Assembly: GCA_902765005.1 (NCBI GenBank)
Contig: CACWYB010000003.1
Location: 124,001 to 188,000 of the forward strand
Reading direction: 5' to 3'
DNA length: 64,000 nucleotides
Source of the DNA: an uncultured Eubacteriales bacterium
Lineage (GTDB): Bacteria > Bacillota > Clostridia > Christensenellales > CAG-138
The position numbers and the translations under genes were made by a program. The notes beneath the pieces are model-generated. The model did no database searches. It saw nothing but the letters and a program-made list of their open reading frames with translations, and had not been told where the DNA came from. This document shows, in pieces, positions 8,808 through 18,193 of this stretch (positions are counted from its first letter, which is position 1; every line of letters begins with the position of its first letter).

Positions 8808-10736
8808 ATGGCAATCATGAATGTAGTACAGGTTCGGAAGGAGTTCGCCGAAAGGGTCCTCTTCTCCGATATATCGTTTGAGGTCGGGCCGAGGGATCAC
8901 ATCGGCCTGATCGGCGTCAACGGCTGCGGCAAGTCCACCCTGATCCGGATGATGCAGGGCCTTCTCCCGCCCGACGGGGGCTATATCTCCGTTCGTCCCC
9001 AGTGCACCATCGCCACCGTGGAGCAGCTTCCGGCGCTTTCGGAGGACGTAACCTTGTATGATTTCGTCCTGGACGCCCACGGGGAGCTGCTGCAGATGGA
9101 GCAGGAGCTTTCCCTCATCTCCCAGCGCCTGGAGCAGGCGGAAGGGGAGGAGCGCCGCCGGCTCATCAACCGCCAGGATCGGCTCATGGAGCAGTTCCAG
9201 CGGGAGGACGGTCTCACCTACCGGGCCGTGACCCGCTCCGCCCTCCTTGGCCTGGGGTTCACGGAGGAGGAGCTCAATAAGCCCATCGTCCGCTTCAGCG
9301 GCGGCCAGGTGGCCAAGGCCATGCTGGCAAGGGCCATCCTGTGCAAGGCGGACCTGCTGCTGCTGGACGAGCCCACCAACAACCTGGATGTGGCGGCCAT
9401 CTGCTATCTGCAGGAGTTTTTGAACGGCTACAAGGGCGCCTATGTGCTGGTCTCCCACGACCGGGCCTTTCTGGACGCCGCCGTGGACCGGGTGCTGGAG
9501 CTGGAAAACGGCCACCTGATCGCCACAAGGGGCAACTATACCCGCCATGTGGAGCTGAAGATGAACGAGCGGGAGATCGCCGCCCGCCGCTATCAGCAGA
9601 CCATGAAGGAGATCAAGCGCATCGAGGGCATCATCGCCCAGCAGCGGCGGTGGAACCAGGAGCGCAACTTTGTGACCATCGCCTCCAAGCAGAAGCAGAT
9701 CGACCGGCTGAAGGAGGGCCTGGTGCCCCCGGAGAAGGACCCGGCGGCCATTCACTTCCATTTTCGGGGGGCGGAGCCTTCGGGCAACGAGATCATCGAC
9801 GTGCGGGACATGGGCATGGCCTATGGGGACAAGCAGGTCTTTTCCCATGCCAACCTGCTTATCTGGAAGGGGCAGACCGTATGCCTGGTTGGCGCCAACG
9901 GCTGCGGAAAATCCACCTTCCTAAAGGCGCTCACCGGGCAGCTTACACCGACCCAGGGCTATTTCAAGCTGGGCGCCGGGGTGCGGCTGGGCTATTTCCA
10001 GCAGAACACGGACAGCCTGAACCCCGCCTTCACCATTCTGGAGGAGATGCAGGAAGCCTTCCCCCACGCCACGGAGGGGGAGCTGCGCACCTATCTGGGC
10101 GCCTTCCTCTTCCGGGGGGACGATATCTATAAAAGGATTTCCGCCCTCTCCGGCGGCGAGCGGGCCAGGATAAAGCTCCTGCAGCTGGTGCTGAGCGGCG
10201 CCAACGTGCTGCTGCTGGACGAGCCCACCAACCACTTCGACATCCAGAGCTGCGAGGTGCTGGAAAAGGCCCTGGACGCCTTTGGGGGCACGGTCCTCAT
10301 CGTGACCCACGACCGGTATCTGGTGGAGCGCCTGGCCGACCGGGTGGTGCTCCTCGAGCCCGACGGCATCCTGGAGCCGGAGGAAGGGGAGGGCAGCGTC
10401 TTCGACAGGCTCCGCGTCCGGGCCGCCGAGAAAGCGGAGAAGCCCCGCCAGGAGAGCCGGGACAACTATTATCAGCGGCAGAAGGAGAGCAAGGCCGCCC
10501 TGGCCGCGGCGAAACAGAACGTGACGCGGGCGGAACGGGCCATCGAGAAAAACGAAAGGGACCAGGCGGACACCCAAAGGGCCATCGACGAGGCGGAGCG
10601 GCAGGGCGACTTTGTCCGGATGCAGCAGCTGTGCGTGGAGCTGGGCCGGCTGCAGGCGGAGGAAGGGACCCTGTACGAAGCCCTGGAAGCGGCCGAAGGG
10701 GAGAAAACACGGTTGGAAAAGGAGTGCAAAGAATGA
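8808..10736 (+). CDS. ABC-F family ATPase (translation factor type)
   Basis: About 642 residues with two ATP-binding cassettes and no membrane segments. Walker A GVNGCGKST and GANGCGKST, signatures FSGGQ and LSGGE, Walker B LLLLDEPTNNLD and VLLLDEPTNHFD, and a basic linker between the cassettes; a charged coiled-coil tail follows residue about 550. ABC-F proteins act on ribosomes (EttA, Uup or antibiotic-protection type); subtype is not clear. Two in-frame ATGs at 8808 and 8817 are possible, neither with a clear SD. TATACT at 8787-8792 would put the transcript start only a few bases before 8808. Confidence 0.9.
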   Translation: MAIMNVVQVRKEFAERVLFSDISFEVGPRDHIGLIGVNGCGKSTLIRMMQGLLPPDGGYISVRPQCTIATVEQLPALSEDVTLYDFVLDAHGELLQMEQELSLISQRLEQAEGEERRRLINRQDRLMEQFQREDGLTYRAVTRSALLGLGFTEEELNKPIVRFSGGQVAKAMLARAILCKADLLLLDEPTNNLDVAAICYLQEFLNGYKGAYVLVSHDRAFLDAAVDRVLELENGHLIATRGNYTRHVELKMNEREIAARRYQQTMKEIKRIEGIIAQQRRWNQERNFVTIASKQKQIDRLKEGLVPPEKDPAAIHFHFRGAEPSGNEIIDVRDMGMAYGDKQVFSHANLLIWKGQTVCLVGANGCGKSTFLKALTGQLTPTQGYFKLGAGVRLGYFQQNTDSLNPAFTILEEMQEAFPHATEGELRTYLGAFLFRGDDIYKRISALSGGERARIKLLQLVLSGANVLLLDEPTNHFDIQSCEVLEKALDAFGGTVLIVTHDRYLVERLADRVVLLEPDGILEPEEGEGSVFDRLRVRAAEKAEKPRQESRDNYYQRQKESKAALAAAKQNVTRAERAIEKNERDQADTQRAIDEAERQGDFVRMQQLCVELGRLQAEEGTLYEALEAAEGEKTRLEKECKE

Positions 10737-11743
10737 ATTGGGGCGGATTTCCGGTTGGATTTCGGTTCGCGGTACAGGATTTTTCCCTGGAGACAAAGAA
10801 ACGCTGCTGGTCCTATGTGCTGCCGGCGCTGACCTATGCGGATTTGACGGACAGCACCCTGCAGGAGGCCGAGACCAAAGAGCTCCATGACCCGGACCAG
10901 CTGGTGTACATCGCCATGGTCAGCCCCAAGGTCATCCCCCTAAGCCGGAAAAACAGCCTCCTGTGGCGGCGGGACGGCCGGCTCATGAGCGCCCTCACGC
11001 TCTACCAGCCCGCCATCCAGGAAAACTATCTGGAGCTGTACACCCAGTCCGCCGTTCTCGCCGACATCTCCCCGGCGCGCAGGATACTGCCCCGGGCGGG
11101 ATATGAAAGCCTTTTCCCAGAGTCCGTCGAACAAAAGCCCATGCCGCCCTTTACCAAGCGGGCGCTGATCCTGCCCAAGGGGGAGCTGCCCTTTGCCCAG
11201 CGGGACGAGCTTTGCCGCAGGACCATGCGGGCGCTCTATGAAGCGGACCCCACCCTGTATCTGAAGATGCTGCCCCTGAGTCCCGGCGGGGAGGGGGCGG
11301 CCTACACGGCGGCGGCTTTCCGCCACGGCCGGCTCTTCACCGAGATGATCGCGGGTGTGGACGGCGAGAAGCGCCGGTGCCTCTTTGCCGTCCTTCCCGG
11401 CCGCACGCTCCTTATCGACGGGTTCAGCCTGCCGGACATCCAGGCGCCCGTGAACGAAGCCTATGGCCTGGGCCAGGCCGTGAAAGCGGCCAAAGACAGG
11501 GGTTTTTCCCGCATATTCCTCTGTGCCGGGGGCTTGAACGCCCCTATATGTGAGGCGAAGCCTTTGGAGGATCTGGAAGCGCTGTACGGGCTATCCCGCC
11601 AGCTGCCCGTATTTGACGAAGTGATTTTGACCGAGTTCACCCCCGACGGAGGGATTCAAACCGAGACCATTCGGATCGACAGGAGGGATACAGCATGCGT
11701 ATCATCGATATTATCGAAAAGAAGCGCGACGGCAAGGAGCTGA
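10733..11743 (+). CDS. hypothetical protein, 336 residues
   Basis: I do not recognise this protein. The start at 10733 overlaps the ABC-F stop (ATGA) and has GGAG about 10 bases upstream, and its end runs 49 bases into deoA, so it is embedded in an operon with no gaps. It has no signal peptide, membrane segment or obvious nucleotide-binding motif. The sequence is mixed alpha/beta in feel, with a C-terminal segment GFSRIFLCAGGLN followed by an acidic stretch. Codon use and GC content match the neighbours, so recent transfer is unlikely. Confidence 0.75.
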   Translation: MNWGGFPVGFRFAVQDFSLETKKRCWSYVLPALTYADLTDSTLQEAETKELHDPDQLVYIAMVSPKVIPLSRKNSLLWRRDGRLMSALTLYQPAIQENYLELYTQSAVLADISPARRILPRAGYESLFPESVEQKPMPPFTKRALILPKGELPFAQRDELCRRTMRALYEADPTLYLKMLPLSPGGEGAAYTAAAFRHGRLFTEMIAGVDGEKRRCLFAVLPGRTLLIDGFSLPDIQAPVNEAYGLGQAVKAAKDRGFSRIFLCAGGLNAPICEAKPLEDLEALYGLSRQLPVFDEVILTEFTPDGGIQTETIRIDRRDTACVSSILSKRSATARS

Positions 11744-13014
11744 CCAGGGAGGAGCTGGAGACCCTGATCCTTGGCTACGTGCGGGATCAGGTGCCCGACT
11801 ACCAGATCGCCGCCTTTCTGATGGCCGTGGTCTTTCGGGGCATGACGGACCGGGAGACCGCCACTTTGACGGACATAATGATGCACAGCGGGGACACCGT
11901 GGATCTTTCCGCCCTCCCCGGGGTGAAGGTGGACAAGCACTCCACCGGCGGCGTGGGCGACACCACCACCCTCATCGTGGCGCCTCTGGTGGCGGCCTGC
12001 GGCGGCACGGTGGCCAAGATGTCCGGCCGGGGCCTGGGGCACACCGGCGGCACTTTGGATAAGCTGGAATCCATCCCCGGGGTGAACATCGAGCAGCCTT
12101 TGGACCGGTTCATGGACATCGTCCGCCGGATCGGCCTTGCCGTCATCGGCCAAAGCGGGAACCTGGTCCCTGCGGACAAGAAGCTCTACGCCCTCAGGGA
12201 CGTGACGGCCACCATCGGCAGCACGCCGCTCATCGCCTCCAGCATCATGAGCAAGAAGCTGGCCGCCGGGGCGGACGCCATCGTGCTGGATGTGAAGGTG
12301 GGCTCCGGCGCCTTTATGCACACCGTGGAGGACGCCAAGGAGCTGGCTTCCCTCATGGTCCGCATCGGGGACCATTTGGGCCGCAGGTGCGAGGCCATCA
12401 TCACGGACATGAACCAGCCGCTGGGCCTGGCCGTGGGCAACGCCCTGGAGGTCCAGGAGGCGGTGGACGTGCTCGCCGGCCGGGTGGGCGAGGAGGAGCC
12501 CTTGGTGCAGGTGAGCCTGCTTTTGGGGGCCCATATGCTCATGCTCAGCGACCTGGCCGCCACCGAGGCGGAGGGGAAGGACATGCTGTTGCACGCCCTG
12601 CGCACCGGAGCAGGCCTTGAAAAGCTCCGGCAGATGATCGAAGCCATGGGCGGCGATCCGGCCTACATCGATCCGGAGCGCATCCGGGAGCTATGCCGGG
12701 TGAAGAAGCTGGTGGAGGTCTACCCCGAACGGGACGGCTACCTGGCCGGCCTGGTGGCGGAGAAGATCGGCATCGCCTCCCAGCTGCTGGGGGCGGGCCG
12801 CGCCAAGAAGGGGGACGCCATCGACCCGGCCGTGGGCCTTGTCATGCACCGGCGGGTGGGGGACAGACTTTCCGTGCGCGAGCCTTTCTGCACCCTGTAT
12901 GTGAACGACGACCGGCATCTGGATGAGGCCGTCGACCTGCTGCACCAGAGCATGACCATCAGCGCAGAGCAGCCCGCATCGGCGCCCCTTGTCTACGCCA
13001 TCGTGAAGGAGTGA
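11695..13014 (+). CDS. deoA: pyrimidine-nucleoside phosphorylase / thymidine phosphorylase
   Basis: 439 residues, typical for the family. It splits thymidine or uridine with phosphate into the base and (deoxy)ribose-1-phosphate. Diagnostic segments are VDKHSTGGVGDTTT (phosphate site, about residues 80-93), SGRGLGHTGGTLDKLESIPG and the DVKVGSGAFM loop with Lys and Ser that contact substrate. GGAGG lies 8 bases before the ATG, inside the end of the preceding gene. It overlaps the polA ribosome-binding region at its 3' end. Low-GC relatives are named Pdp because they accept both uridine and thymidine. Confidence 0.94.
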   Translation: MRIIDIIEKKRDGKELTREELETLILGYVRDQVPDYQIAAFLMAVVFRGMTDRETATLTDIMMHSGDTVDLSALPGVKVDKHSTGGVGDTTTLIVAPLVAACGGTVAKMSGRGLGHTGGTLDKLESIPGVNIEQPLDRFMDIVRRIGLAVIGQSGNLVPADKKLYALRDVTATIGSTPLIASSIMSKKLAAGADAIVLDVKVGSGAFMHTVEDAKELASLMVRIGDHLGRRCEAIITDMNQPLGLAVGNALEVQEAVDVLAGRVGEEEPLVQVSLLLGAHMLMLSDLAATEAEGKDMLLHALRTGAGLEKLRQMIEAMGGDPAYIDPERIRELCRVKKLVEVYPERDGYLAGLVAEKIGIASQLLGAGRAKKGDAIDPAVGLVMHRRVGDRLSVREPFCTLYVNDDRHLDEAVDLLHQSMTISAEQPASAPLVYAIVKE

Positions 13015-13016
13015 AT

Positions 13017-15572
13017 ATGGAGCATCCCTTTATCATCATCGACGGGAACAGCCTGATGTACCGGGCGTTTTTCGCCCTGCAGACCCCCATGTCCAGCCGG
13101 GACGGCACCCCCACCGGCGCCCTGCACGGGTTCCTGGGTATGCTGCTCAAGCTGGTGGAAAAGAAGCCCAGCCACCTGGCCGTGGCCTTCGATGTCCACG
13201 GGCCTACCTTCCGGCACCAAAAATATGACGCTTACAAGGCCGGCCGCCGGCCCACGCCGGACGAGTTAAGGACCCAGATGCCCCTTTTGAAGGACATTCT
13301 GCGGCAGATGCACATCGCCGTGGTGGAGTGCCCCTCCTATGAGGCGGACGACATCCTGGGCACTCTATCCCGCCGGGGGGAGCAGGCGGGGCTGGACGTC
13401 CTGCTGGTCACCGGCGATCGGGACGCCCTTCAGCTCACCACGGATCACACCCACGTGCTCCTCACCAAGAAGGGCATTACAGACACCGTGGAATACGATC
13501 CCCAGGTCCTGAAGGAGGTTTACGGCCTGACCCCGGACCACATGAAGGATCTCAAGGCCCTCATGGGCGATTCCTCCGACAACATCCCCGGCGTGCCCGG
13601 GGTGGGGGAGAAGACGGCGCTAAAGCTCCTGGAAAGCTACGGGGATCTCAACGGCGTCTACGCCCATAAGGAGGAGATCAAGGGTAAGCTGGGGGAGCGG
13701 GTCCGGGAAAACGAGGACTCCGCCCGCCTGAGCTACTGGTTGGGCACCATCACCACCGCCGCGCCGGTGGAAACGGAGCTAAATGATTGCCTGTTCTATG
13801 CGGAAAAGCTCTCCTGCGCCCGGGATACCCTGGAAAAGCTGGGGCTAAGGAGCATCCTGTCCCGGCTGCCGGACCAGCCTGAGCAACCGGCGCAGGCGGT
13901 GAGCGTGGCCTGCGAGGTGGTGGAGCTCACCACCCTGGACGCCGTGCGCCAGGCGGCCAAGGCCCACGCCGGCGCGAAGAAGATCGCCCTTATCGTTGAG
14001 CCAGGCTTCTCCTTCGCCTACGACGGGGCCACCGCCTATCAGTTCCTGGCCGGGAACACCCTCTTTGACGAGCCTGTGACCCGCCGGGAGCTCTTCGAGG
14101 CCCTGTGTCTCACGCCCGAAACCCAGGTCTTCACCTTCGATAAAAAAGCCCTGCTTCACGCCTGGCAGGAGGACGGCGTTTCGCCTGCATCCATCGTCTT
14201 CGACGCCATGATTGCGGATTACCTCCTTTCCAGCAACCACCCCATCGACAGCTTCGCCGGCCTGTGCTTCGAGCGGCTGGGGAGCAAGGTCCCGGCGGCG
14301 GGGCTCCTGTTCCCCCTGGAGGCCCAGATGATGGGAGAGCTGAAGGACAAGGGCATGCTGAGCCTCTATTCCGACGTGGAAATGCCCCTCTCCGACGTGC
14401 TCTTCTCCATGGAGACGGCGGGCTTTGCCCTGGACAGGGCGGTCCTGCAGCAGCTCCACGAGCAGTTTTCCCGGCGCCAGGAGGAGCTGACGGGAAAGAT
14501 CTACGACCTGGCCGGGGAGAGGTTCAACATCCTGTCCACCAAGCAGCTGGGCGCCATCCTCTTTGAAAAGCTGGGCCTGCCGCCCCAAAAGAAGAACAAA
14601 ACCGGCTACTCCACCGACAGCGACACCCTGGAAGCCCTGAAGGATCGACATCCCATCGTGCCCCTCATCACGGAATACCGGTTCGTGGCCAAGGTGGATG
14701 CCACCTTCGTGGAGGGGCTGCTGAAGGCCATCGCTTCCGACGGCCGGGTCCACACCAGCTTCAAGCAGTGCGTCACTGCTACGGGCCGCATCTCCAGCGC
14801 CGAGCCCAATCTGCAGAATATCCCCGTGCGCACGGCGGAGGGTCGGGAGATCCGCAAGGCCTTTGTGGCCTCTCCGGGGAACGTGCTGGTCGGCGCCGAC
14901 TATTCCCAGATCGAGCTTAGGCTCCTGGCCCACATGAGCGGGGACGAAAACCTTATCGACGCCTTCAACTCCGGGGCGGACATCCACCGGCGCACGGCCT
15001 CCGAGGTGTTCCACACGCCCTTCGAGGAGGTGACAAAGGAACAGCGCAGCGCCGCCAAGGCCGTGAACTTCGGCATCGTCTACGGCATCTCCGACTTTGG
15101 CCTCTCCCAGAACCTGGGCATCCCCGTGAAAACGGCGGCGGGCTACATCAAGCGCTATTTTGAGCGCTATCCCGGGGTCCAGGCCTATCTGAAGGCCTGC
15201 GTATCTGAAGCCAAGGAGAAGGGCTACGCCCAGACCATGTACGGTCGCCGCCGACCCATGCCCGAGCTCAAGAGCAGTAGCTACAACACCCGGAGCTTCG
15301 GCGAGCGGGTGGCCATGAACATGCCCATCCAGGGCAGCGCCGCGGACATCATCAAGATCGCCATGGTCCATGTGGATAGGGCCCTGCGGGAGGCGGGTCT
15401 TCAGGGCCGGCTGGTGCTGCAGATCCACGACGAGCTCATCGTGGACGCGCCTGTGCAGGAGGCTGCGGCCATCCAAAGCCTTATGCAGACCTGCATGGAG
15501 AACGTGGCCGCCCTGAAGGTGAAGCTTCTGGCCGAGGCCGCCACGGGAAAGAGCTGGTACGACACGAAATGA
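13017..15572 (+). CDS. polA: DNA polymerase I
   Basis: About 851 residues. An N-terminal 5'-3' exonuclease domain (DGNSLMYRAFFAL through the helix-hairpin-helix DNIPGVPGVGEKTA), a middle domain that lacks the Asp-x-Glu pair of a working 3'-5' exonuclease (IALIVEPGFSF in its place), and a polymerase domain with VGADYSQIELRLLAH (motif A), AKAVNFGIVYGISDFG (motif B) and QIHDELIVDAP (motif C). The start is placed at ATG 13017 because AAGGAG occupies 13006-13011, which would collide with the possible GTG at 13011. It fills gaps in repair and Okazaki processing, probably without proofreading. Confidence 0.95.
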   Translation: MEHPFIIIDGNSLMYRAFFALQTPMSSRDGTPTGALHGFLGMLLKLVEKKPSHLAVAFDVHGPTFRHQKYDAYKAGRRPTPDELRTQMPLLKDILRQMHIAVVECPSYEADDILGTLSRRGEQAGLDVLLVTGDRDALQLTTDHTHVLLTKKGITDTVEYDPQVLKEVYGLTPDHMKDLKALMGDSSDNIPGVPGVGEKTALKLLESYGDLNGVYAHKEEIKGKLGERVRENEDSARLSYWLGTITTAAPVETELNDCLFYAEKLSCARDTLEKLGLRSILSRLPDQPEQPAQAVSVACEVVELTTLDAVRQAAKAHAGAKKIALIVEPGFSFAYDGATAYQFLAGNTLFDEPVTRRELFEALCLTPETQVFTFDKKALLHAWQEDGVSPASIVFDAMIADYLLSSNHPIDSFAGLCFERLGSKVPAAGLLFPLEAQMMGELKDKGMLSLYSDVEMPLSDVLFSMETAGFALDRAVLQQLHEQFSRRQEELTGKIYDLAGERFNILSTKQLGAILFEKLGLPPQKKNKTGYSTDSDTLEALKDRHPIVPLITEYRFVAKVDATFVEGLLKAIASDGRVHTSFKQCVTATGRISSAEPNLQNIPVRTAEGREIRKAFVASPGNVLVGADYSQIELRLLAHMSGDENLIDAFNSGADIHRRTASEVFHTPFEEVTKEQRSAAKAVNFGIVYGISDFGLSQNLGIPVKTAAGYIKRYFERYPGVQAYLKACVSEAKEKGYAQTMYGRRRPMPELKSSSYNTRSFGERVAMNMPIQGSAADIIKIAMVHVDRALREAGLQGRLVLQIHDELIVDAPVQEAAAIQSLMQTCMENVAALKVKLLAEAATGKSWYDTK

Positions 15573-16183
15573 TCAGCGGACCCATCGGCTTAACGGGGGG
15601 CATCGCCTCCGGAAAATCCACCGTGGCGGACCTGTTTCGCGGCTGGGGCTGCCTGGTGCTGGACGCGGACGCCATCTCCCGCCGGGCCCTGGACAAGGGC
15701 ACGCCCTGCTATGAAGCGACCCTTCGCGCCTTCGGCCCCGGCATCCTGCTGCCGGACGGGGCCATAGACCGAAAGGCGGTGGCTAAGCTCGTCTTCTCCG
15801 ACGAATCGGCCCGGGCCACCCTGAACGGGATCATCCACCCCTACGTGCGCAAAAGGCTCAACGAGGAGACGGAAAAAGCCCTCCGGGATTCTCCGGGCAG
15901 GCTCATCGTCTGGGACGTGCCACTGCTCTTTGAAACGGGCTTCGACTCGGATGTAACCAAATCCGTCACCGTCTCCGCCCCCCAGAAGCTGCGCATCGAG
16001 CGGATCCGGGCGCGGGATGGGGCCACCCGTGCGGAGGCCCTGCGGCGCATCCGGGCCCAGATGCCGGATCGGGAGAAGGTGCGCCGGGTGGACTATGTGA
16101 TCCGCAACACCGGCACCCTGCTCCAACTGGAACAACGATCGAGGGAAGTGTTCAATGAACTCATGCAAACAATGGATCGCTGA
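15569..16183 (+). CDS. coaE: dephospho-CoA kinase
   Basis: 204 residues, the usual size. It phosphorylates dephospho-CoA in the last step of coenzyme A synthesis. The P-loop GGIASGKST sits at 10-18 and the LVLDADAISR segment follows. The ATG overlaps the polA stop (ATGA), implying translational coupling, and the polA-coaE order is common in Firmicutes. Its last 29 bases overlap the next gene. Confidence 0.94.
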   Translation: MISGPIGLTGGIASGKSTVADLFRGWGCLVLDADAISRRALDKGTPCYEATLRAFGPGILLPDGAIDRKAVAKLVFSDESARATLNGIIHPYVRKRLNEETEKALRDSPGRLIVWDVPLLFETGFDSDVTKSVTVSAPQKLRIERIRARDGATRAEALRRIRAQMPDREKVRRVDYVIRNTGTLLQLEQRSREVFNELMQTMDR

Positions 16184-16760
16184 CCATAGGCTTATCTGCA
16201 CCCTGCTGGCCTTGGTTCTGCTGGGGGCCCTGGTGTGCGGGTATTTTCTCTATGGCCGTCCGGCCTTTCTCAAATCCAAATATAAGCTCCAATACACGGA
16301 CAGCATCCTCAAGAGCGCCCAGGAATTCGACCTGGACCCCTACCTTGTCTGCGGTGTGATCTTCACGGAAAGCGGCTTTCGTCCCCAGGCAAAGAGCGGG
16401 GCCGGGGCCCTGGGCCTCATGCAGCTCATGCCCGCCACGGGCCTGGAGGAAGCGGAGCTGCTGGGCGTGGAAGGGGTGACGGAGGAGATGCTTTCGGAAC
16501 CCGCCCTCAACATTCGTTTGGGCTGCTGCTACCTGAAAAAGCTTTTGGACGAGTTCGGCACCCAAGGCGTGGCCCTGGCCGCCTACAACGCGGGCCCCGG
16601 CCGGACGCGCCAGTGGCTGAAGGAGTACGGTACCAAGGAGGACGGCACCCTTCTGTACATCCCGTACCCCGAGACACAGAAGTACGTGGGCCGGGTGCAG
16701 AGCGCCATGGGCCTCTATTCCAAGCTCTATCCGGAGCTGATTGCGACAAGCGGAGACTGA
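16155..16760 (+). CDS. membrane-anchored lytic transglycosylase (SLT domain)
   Basis: 201 residues. One N-terminal transmembrane segment (about 12-33) anchors a Slt70-like domain. The catalytic Glu is E72 in FTESGFRPQAKSGAGALGLM, followed by QLMPATG and AYNAGPGRTRQWL, all hallmarks of the family. It cleaves the glycan strand of peptidoglycan to form 1,6-anhydro ends on the outer face. GAGGGAAG lies just upstream of the ATG. The start is 29 bases inside coaE; no later Met would keep the membrane anchor. Confidence 0.9.
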   Translation: MNSCKQWIADHRLICTLLALVLLGALVCGYFLYGRPAFLKSKYKLQYTDSILKSAQEFDLDPYLVCGVIFTESGFRPQAKSGAGALGLMQLMPATGLEEAELLGVEGVTEEMLSEPALNIRLGCCYLKKLLDEFGTQGVALAAYNAGPGRTRQWLKEYGTKEDGTLLYIPYPETQKYVGRVQSAMGLYSKLYPELIATSGD

Positions 16761-16761
16761 T

Positions 16762-17265
16762 ATGGAATTTGTGTTGATGATCGTGATCCTGTTGCTGGAC
16801 CAGGGCACCAAGCTGTGGGCCGCCCGGTCCCTGCGCGTCAAGCCCCTGGTGCTGATTCCCAGGGTCCTGGAGCTCACCTATATTGAGAACCGTGGCGCGG
16901 TCTGGGGCCTGATGCAGGGCTGGCGCGTGACCTTTCTGGTGGCCACCTTCCTGTTTCTCGCCGTCCTCATTTGGTTCTATGGGAAGAAAAAGGCGGACAT
17001 GTCCGTCCTCACCCGAATCATCCTCGCCCTGCTCTTTTCCGGTGCGGTGGGGAATCTGATCGATAGGCTGTTCCTGGGCTATGTCCGGGACATGATCTAC
17101 TTCAGCCTCATCAATTTCCCTGTGTTCAACGTGGCGGACAGCGCCATCGTCATCGCCGCCTGCCTGCTGGTGGTGGAGACCTTCTTCGTCAAGAACAAGG
17201 CCACCACCTTCGATTTGATGGAAGCCTGCTTTACGAAGAAGAAGCCGGAAGAGAAGGATGAATAA
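16762..17265 (+). CDS. lspA: lipoprotein signal peptidase II
   Basis: About 167 residues with four hydrophobic segments. It removes the signal peptide from lipoproteins after diacylglyceryl addition. Conserved blocks are DQGTKLW near the N-terminus, GNLIDRLFLGYVRDMIYF with catalytic Asp 110, and FNVADSAIV with catalytic Asp 126. I chose ATG 16762, one base after the upstream stop, because GGAG is 6 bases before it; a TTG at 16741 would extend it without SD support. Two lipoprotein substrates (18190 and 43690) are in the window. Confidence 0.93.
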   Translation: MEFVLMIVILLLDQGTKLWAARSLRVKPLVLIPRVLELTYIENRGAVWGLMQGWRVTFLVATFLFLAVLIWFYGKKKADMSVLTRIILALLFSGAVGNLIDRLFLGYVRDMIYFSLINFPVFNVADSAIVIAACLLVVETFFVKNKATTFDLMEACFTKKKPEEKDE

Positions 17266-18193
17266 CCAGGAGCTTTTCGTTGCGGAAAAGGAATATCGGC
17301 GGCTGGATTTGTGCCTGTCGGAGGTGACGGAGCTGTCCCGGTCCCGGGCTCAAAGCCTCATCGAGGCGGGCCTGGTCACCCTAAACGGCCGGCCCTGCCG
17401 GCAGAAGGACGGCGTGCGCCCCGGGGACACGGTGCGCTATACCTTGCCTGAAGCCAAACCCATTGAACTGTTGCCGGAGAATATCCCCCTGGACATCGTC
17501 TATGAGGACGACGACATCTGCGTCATCAACAAACCTCGGGGCATGGTGGTCCATCCCGCGGTGGGGAATGAGTCCGGCACTTTGGTGAACGCCCTGTTAT
17601 ACCATTTCGGCGCCCTTTCCACCATCGGCGGGGAGATCCGGCCGGGCATCGTCCACCGGATCGACAAGATGACCAGCGGCCTGCTGGTGGTGGCGAAGAA
17701 CGACGCCGCCCACGAGGGCCTGGCCCGCCAGTTTGCGGACCATTCCGCCCACCGAAGCTATATCGCCCTGGTGGCGGGGAACATAAAAGAGGATATCGGC
17801 ACCGTGGACGCCCCCATCGGCCGCCATCCCACCGACCGCAAGCGCATGGCCGTGGTGCCCAACGGCCGCCGGGCGGTGACCCATTTTCAGGTGGAGGCCC
17901 GTTTCTCCGCCATGACCCTGCTTTCCCTGGAGCTGGAAACGGGCCGGACCCACCAGATCCGGGTCCATATGGCCCACATCCACCATCCCATCATCGGCGA
18001 CACGGTCTATTCCACCGGCAAAAACAACCTGGGCCTGGAGGGGCAGGCTCTGCATGGCTGGCGGCTCCGGCTCACCCACCCCAAAACGGGGGAGGGGATG
18101 ACCTTTTTCGCGCCCCTGCCGGAGGATATGGCCCTGGCCCTCAAACGCCTGGGCTATACCGAACCCTGGCCCCCGAAGGAGGCGCAGATATGA
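17258..18193 (+). CDS. rluD: RluD-type 23S rRNA pseudouridine synthase
   Basis: 311 residues. An N-terminal S4-like RNA-binding segment (SRSRAQSLIEAGLVTLNG) precedes the synthase domain with HRIDKMTSGLLVVAK, where the Asp is the nucleophile, and the C-terminal GRTHQIRVHMAHIHHPIIGD motif. It should isomerise uridines in large-subunit rRNA, but RluC and RluD types are hard to tell apart by eye. It overlaps lspA by 8 bases, a very common pairing in Firmicutes. Confidence 0.9.
   Translation: MNNQELFVAEKEYRRLDLCLSEVTELSRSRAQSLIEAGLVTLNGRPCRQKDGVRPGDTVRYTLPEAKPIELLPENIPLDIVYEDDDICVINKPRGMVVHPAVGNESGTLVNALLYHFGALSTIGGEIRPGIVHRIDKMTSGLLVVAKNDAAHEGLARQFADHSAHRSYIALVAGNIKEDIGTVDAPIGRHPTDRKRMAVVPNGRRAVTHFQVEARFSAMTLLSLELETGRTHQIRVHMAHIHHPIIGDTVYSTGKNNLGLEGQALHGWRLRLTHPKTGEGMTFFAPLPEDMALALKRLGYTEPWPPKEAQI

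Noticed and set aside
13011-13016. GTG start for polA
   Set aside because: It lies on the last base of the AAGGAG that serves ATG 13017, leaving no space for initiation.
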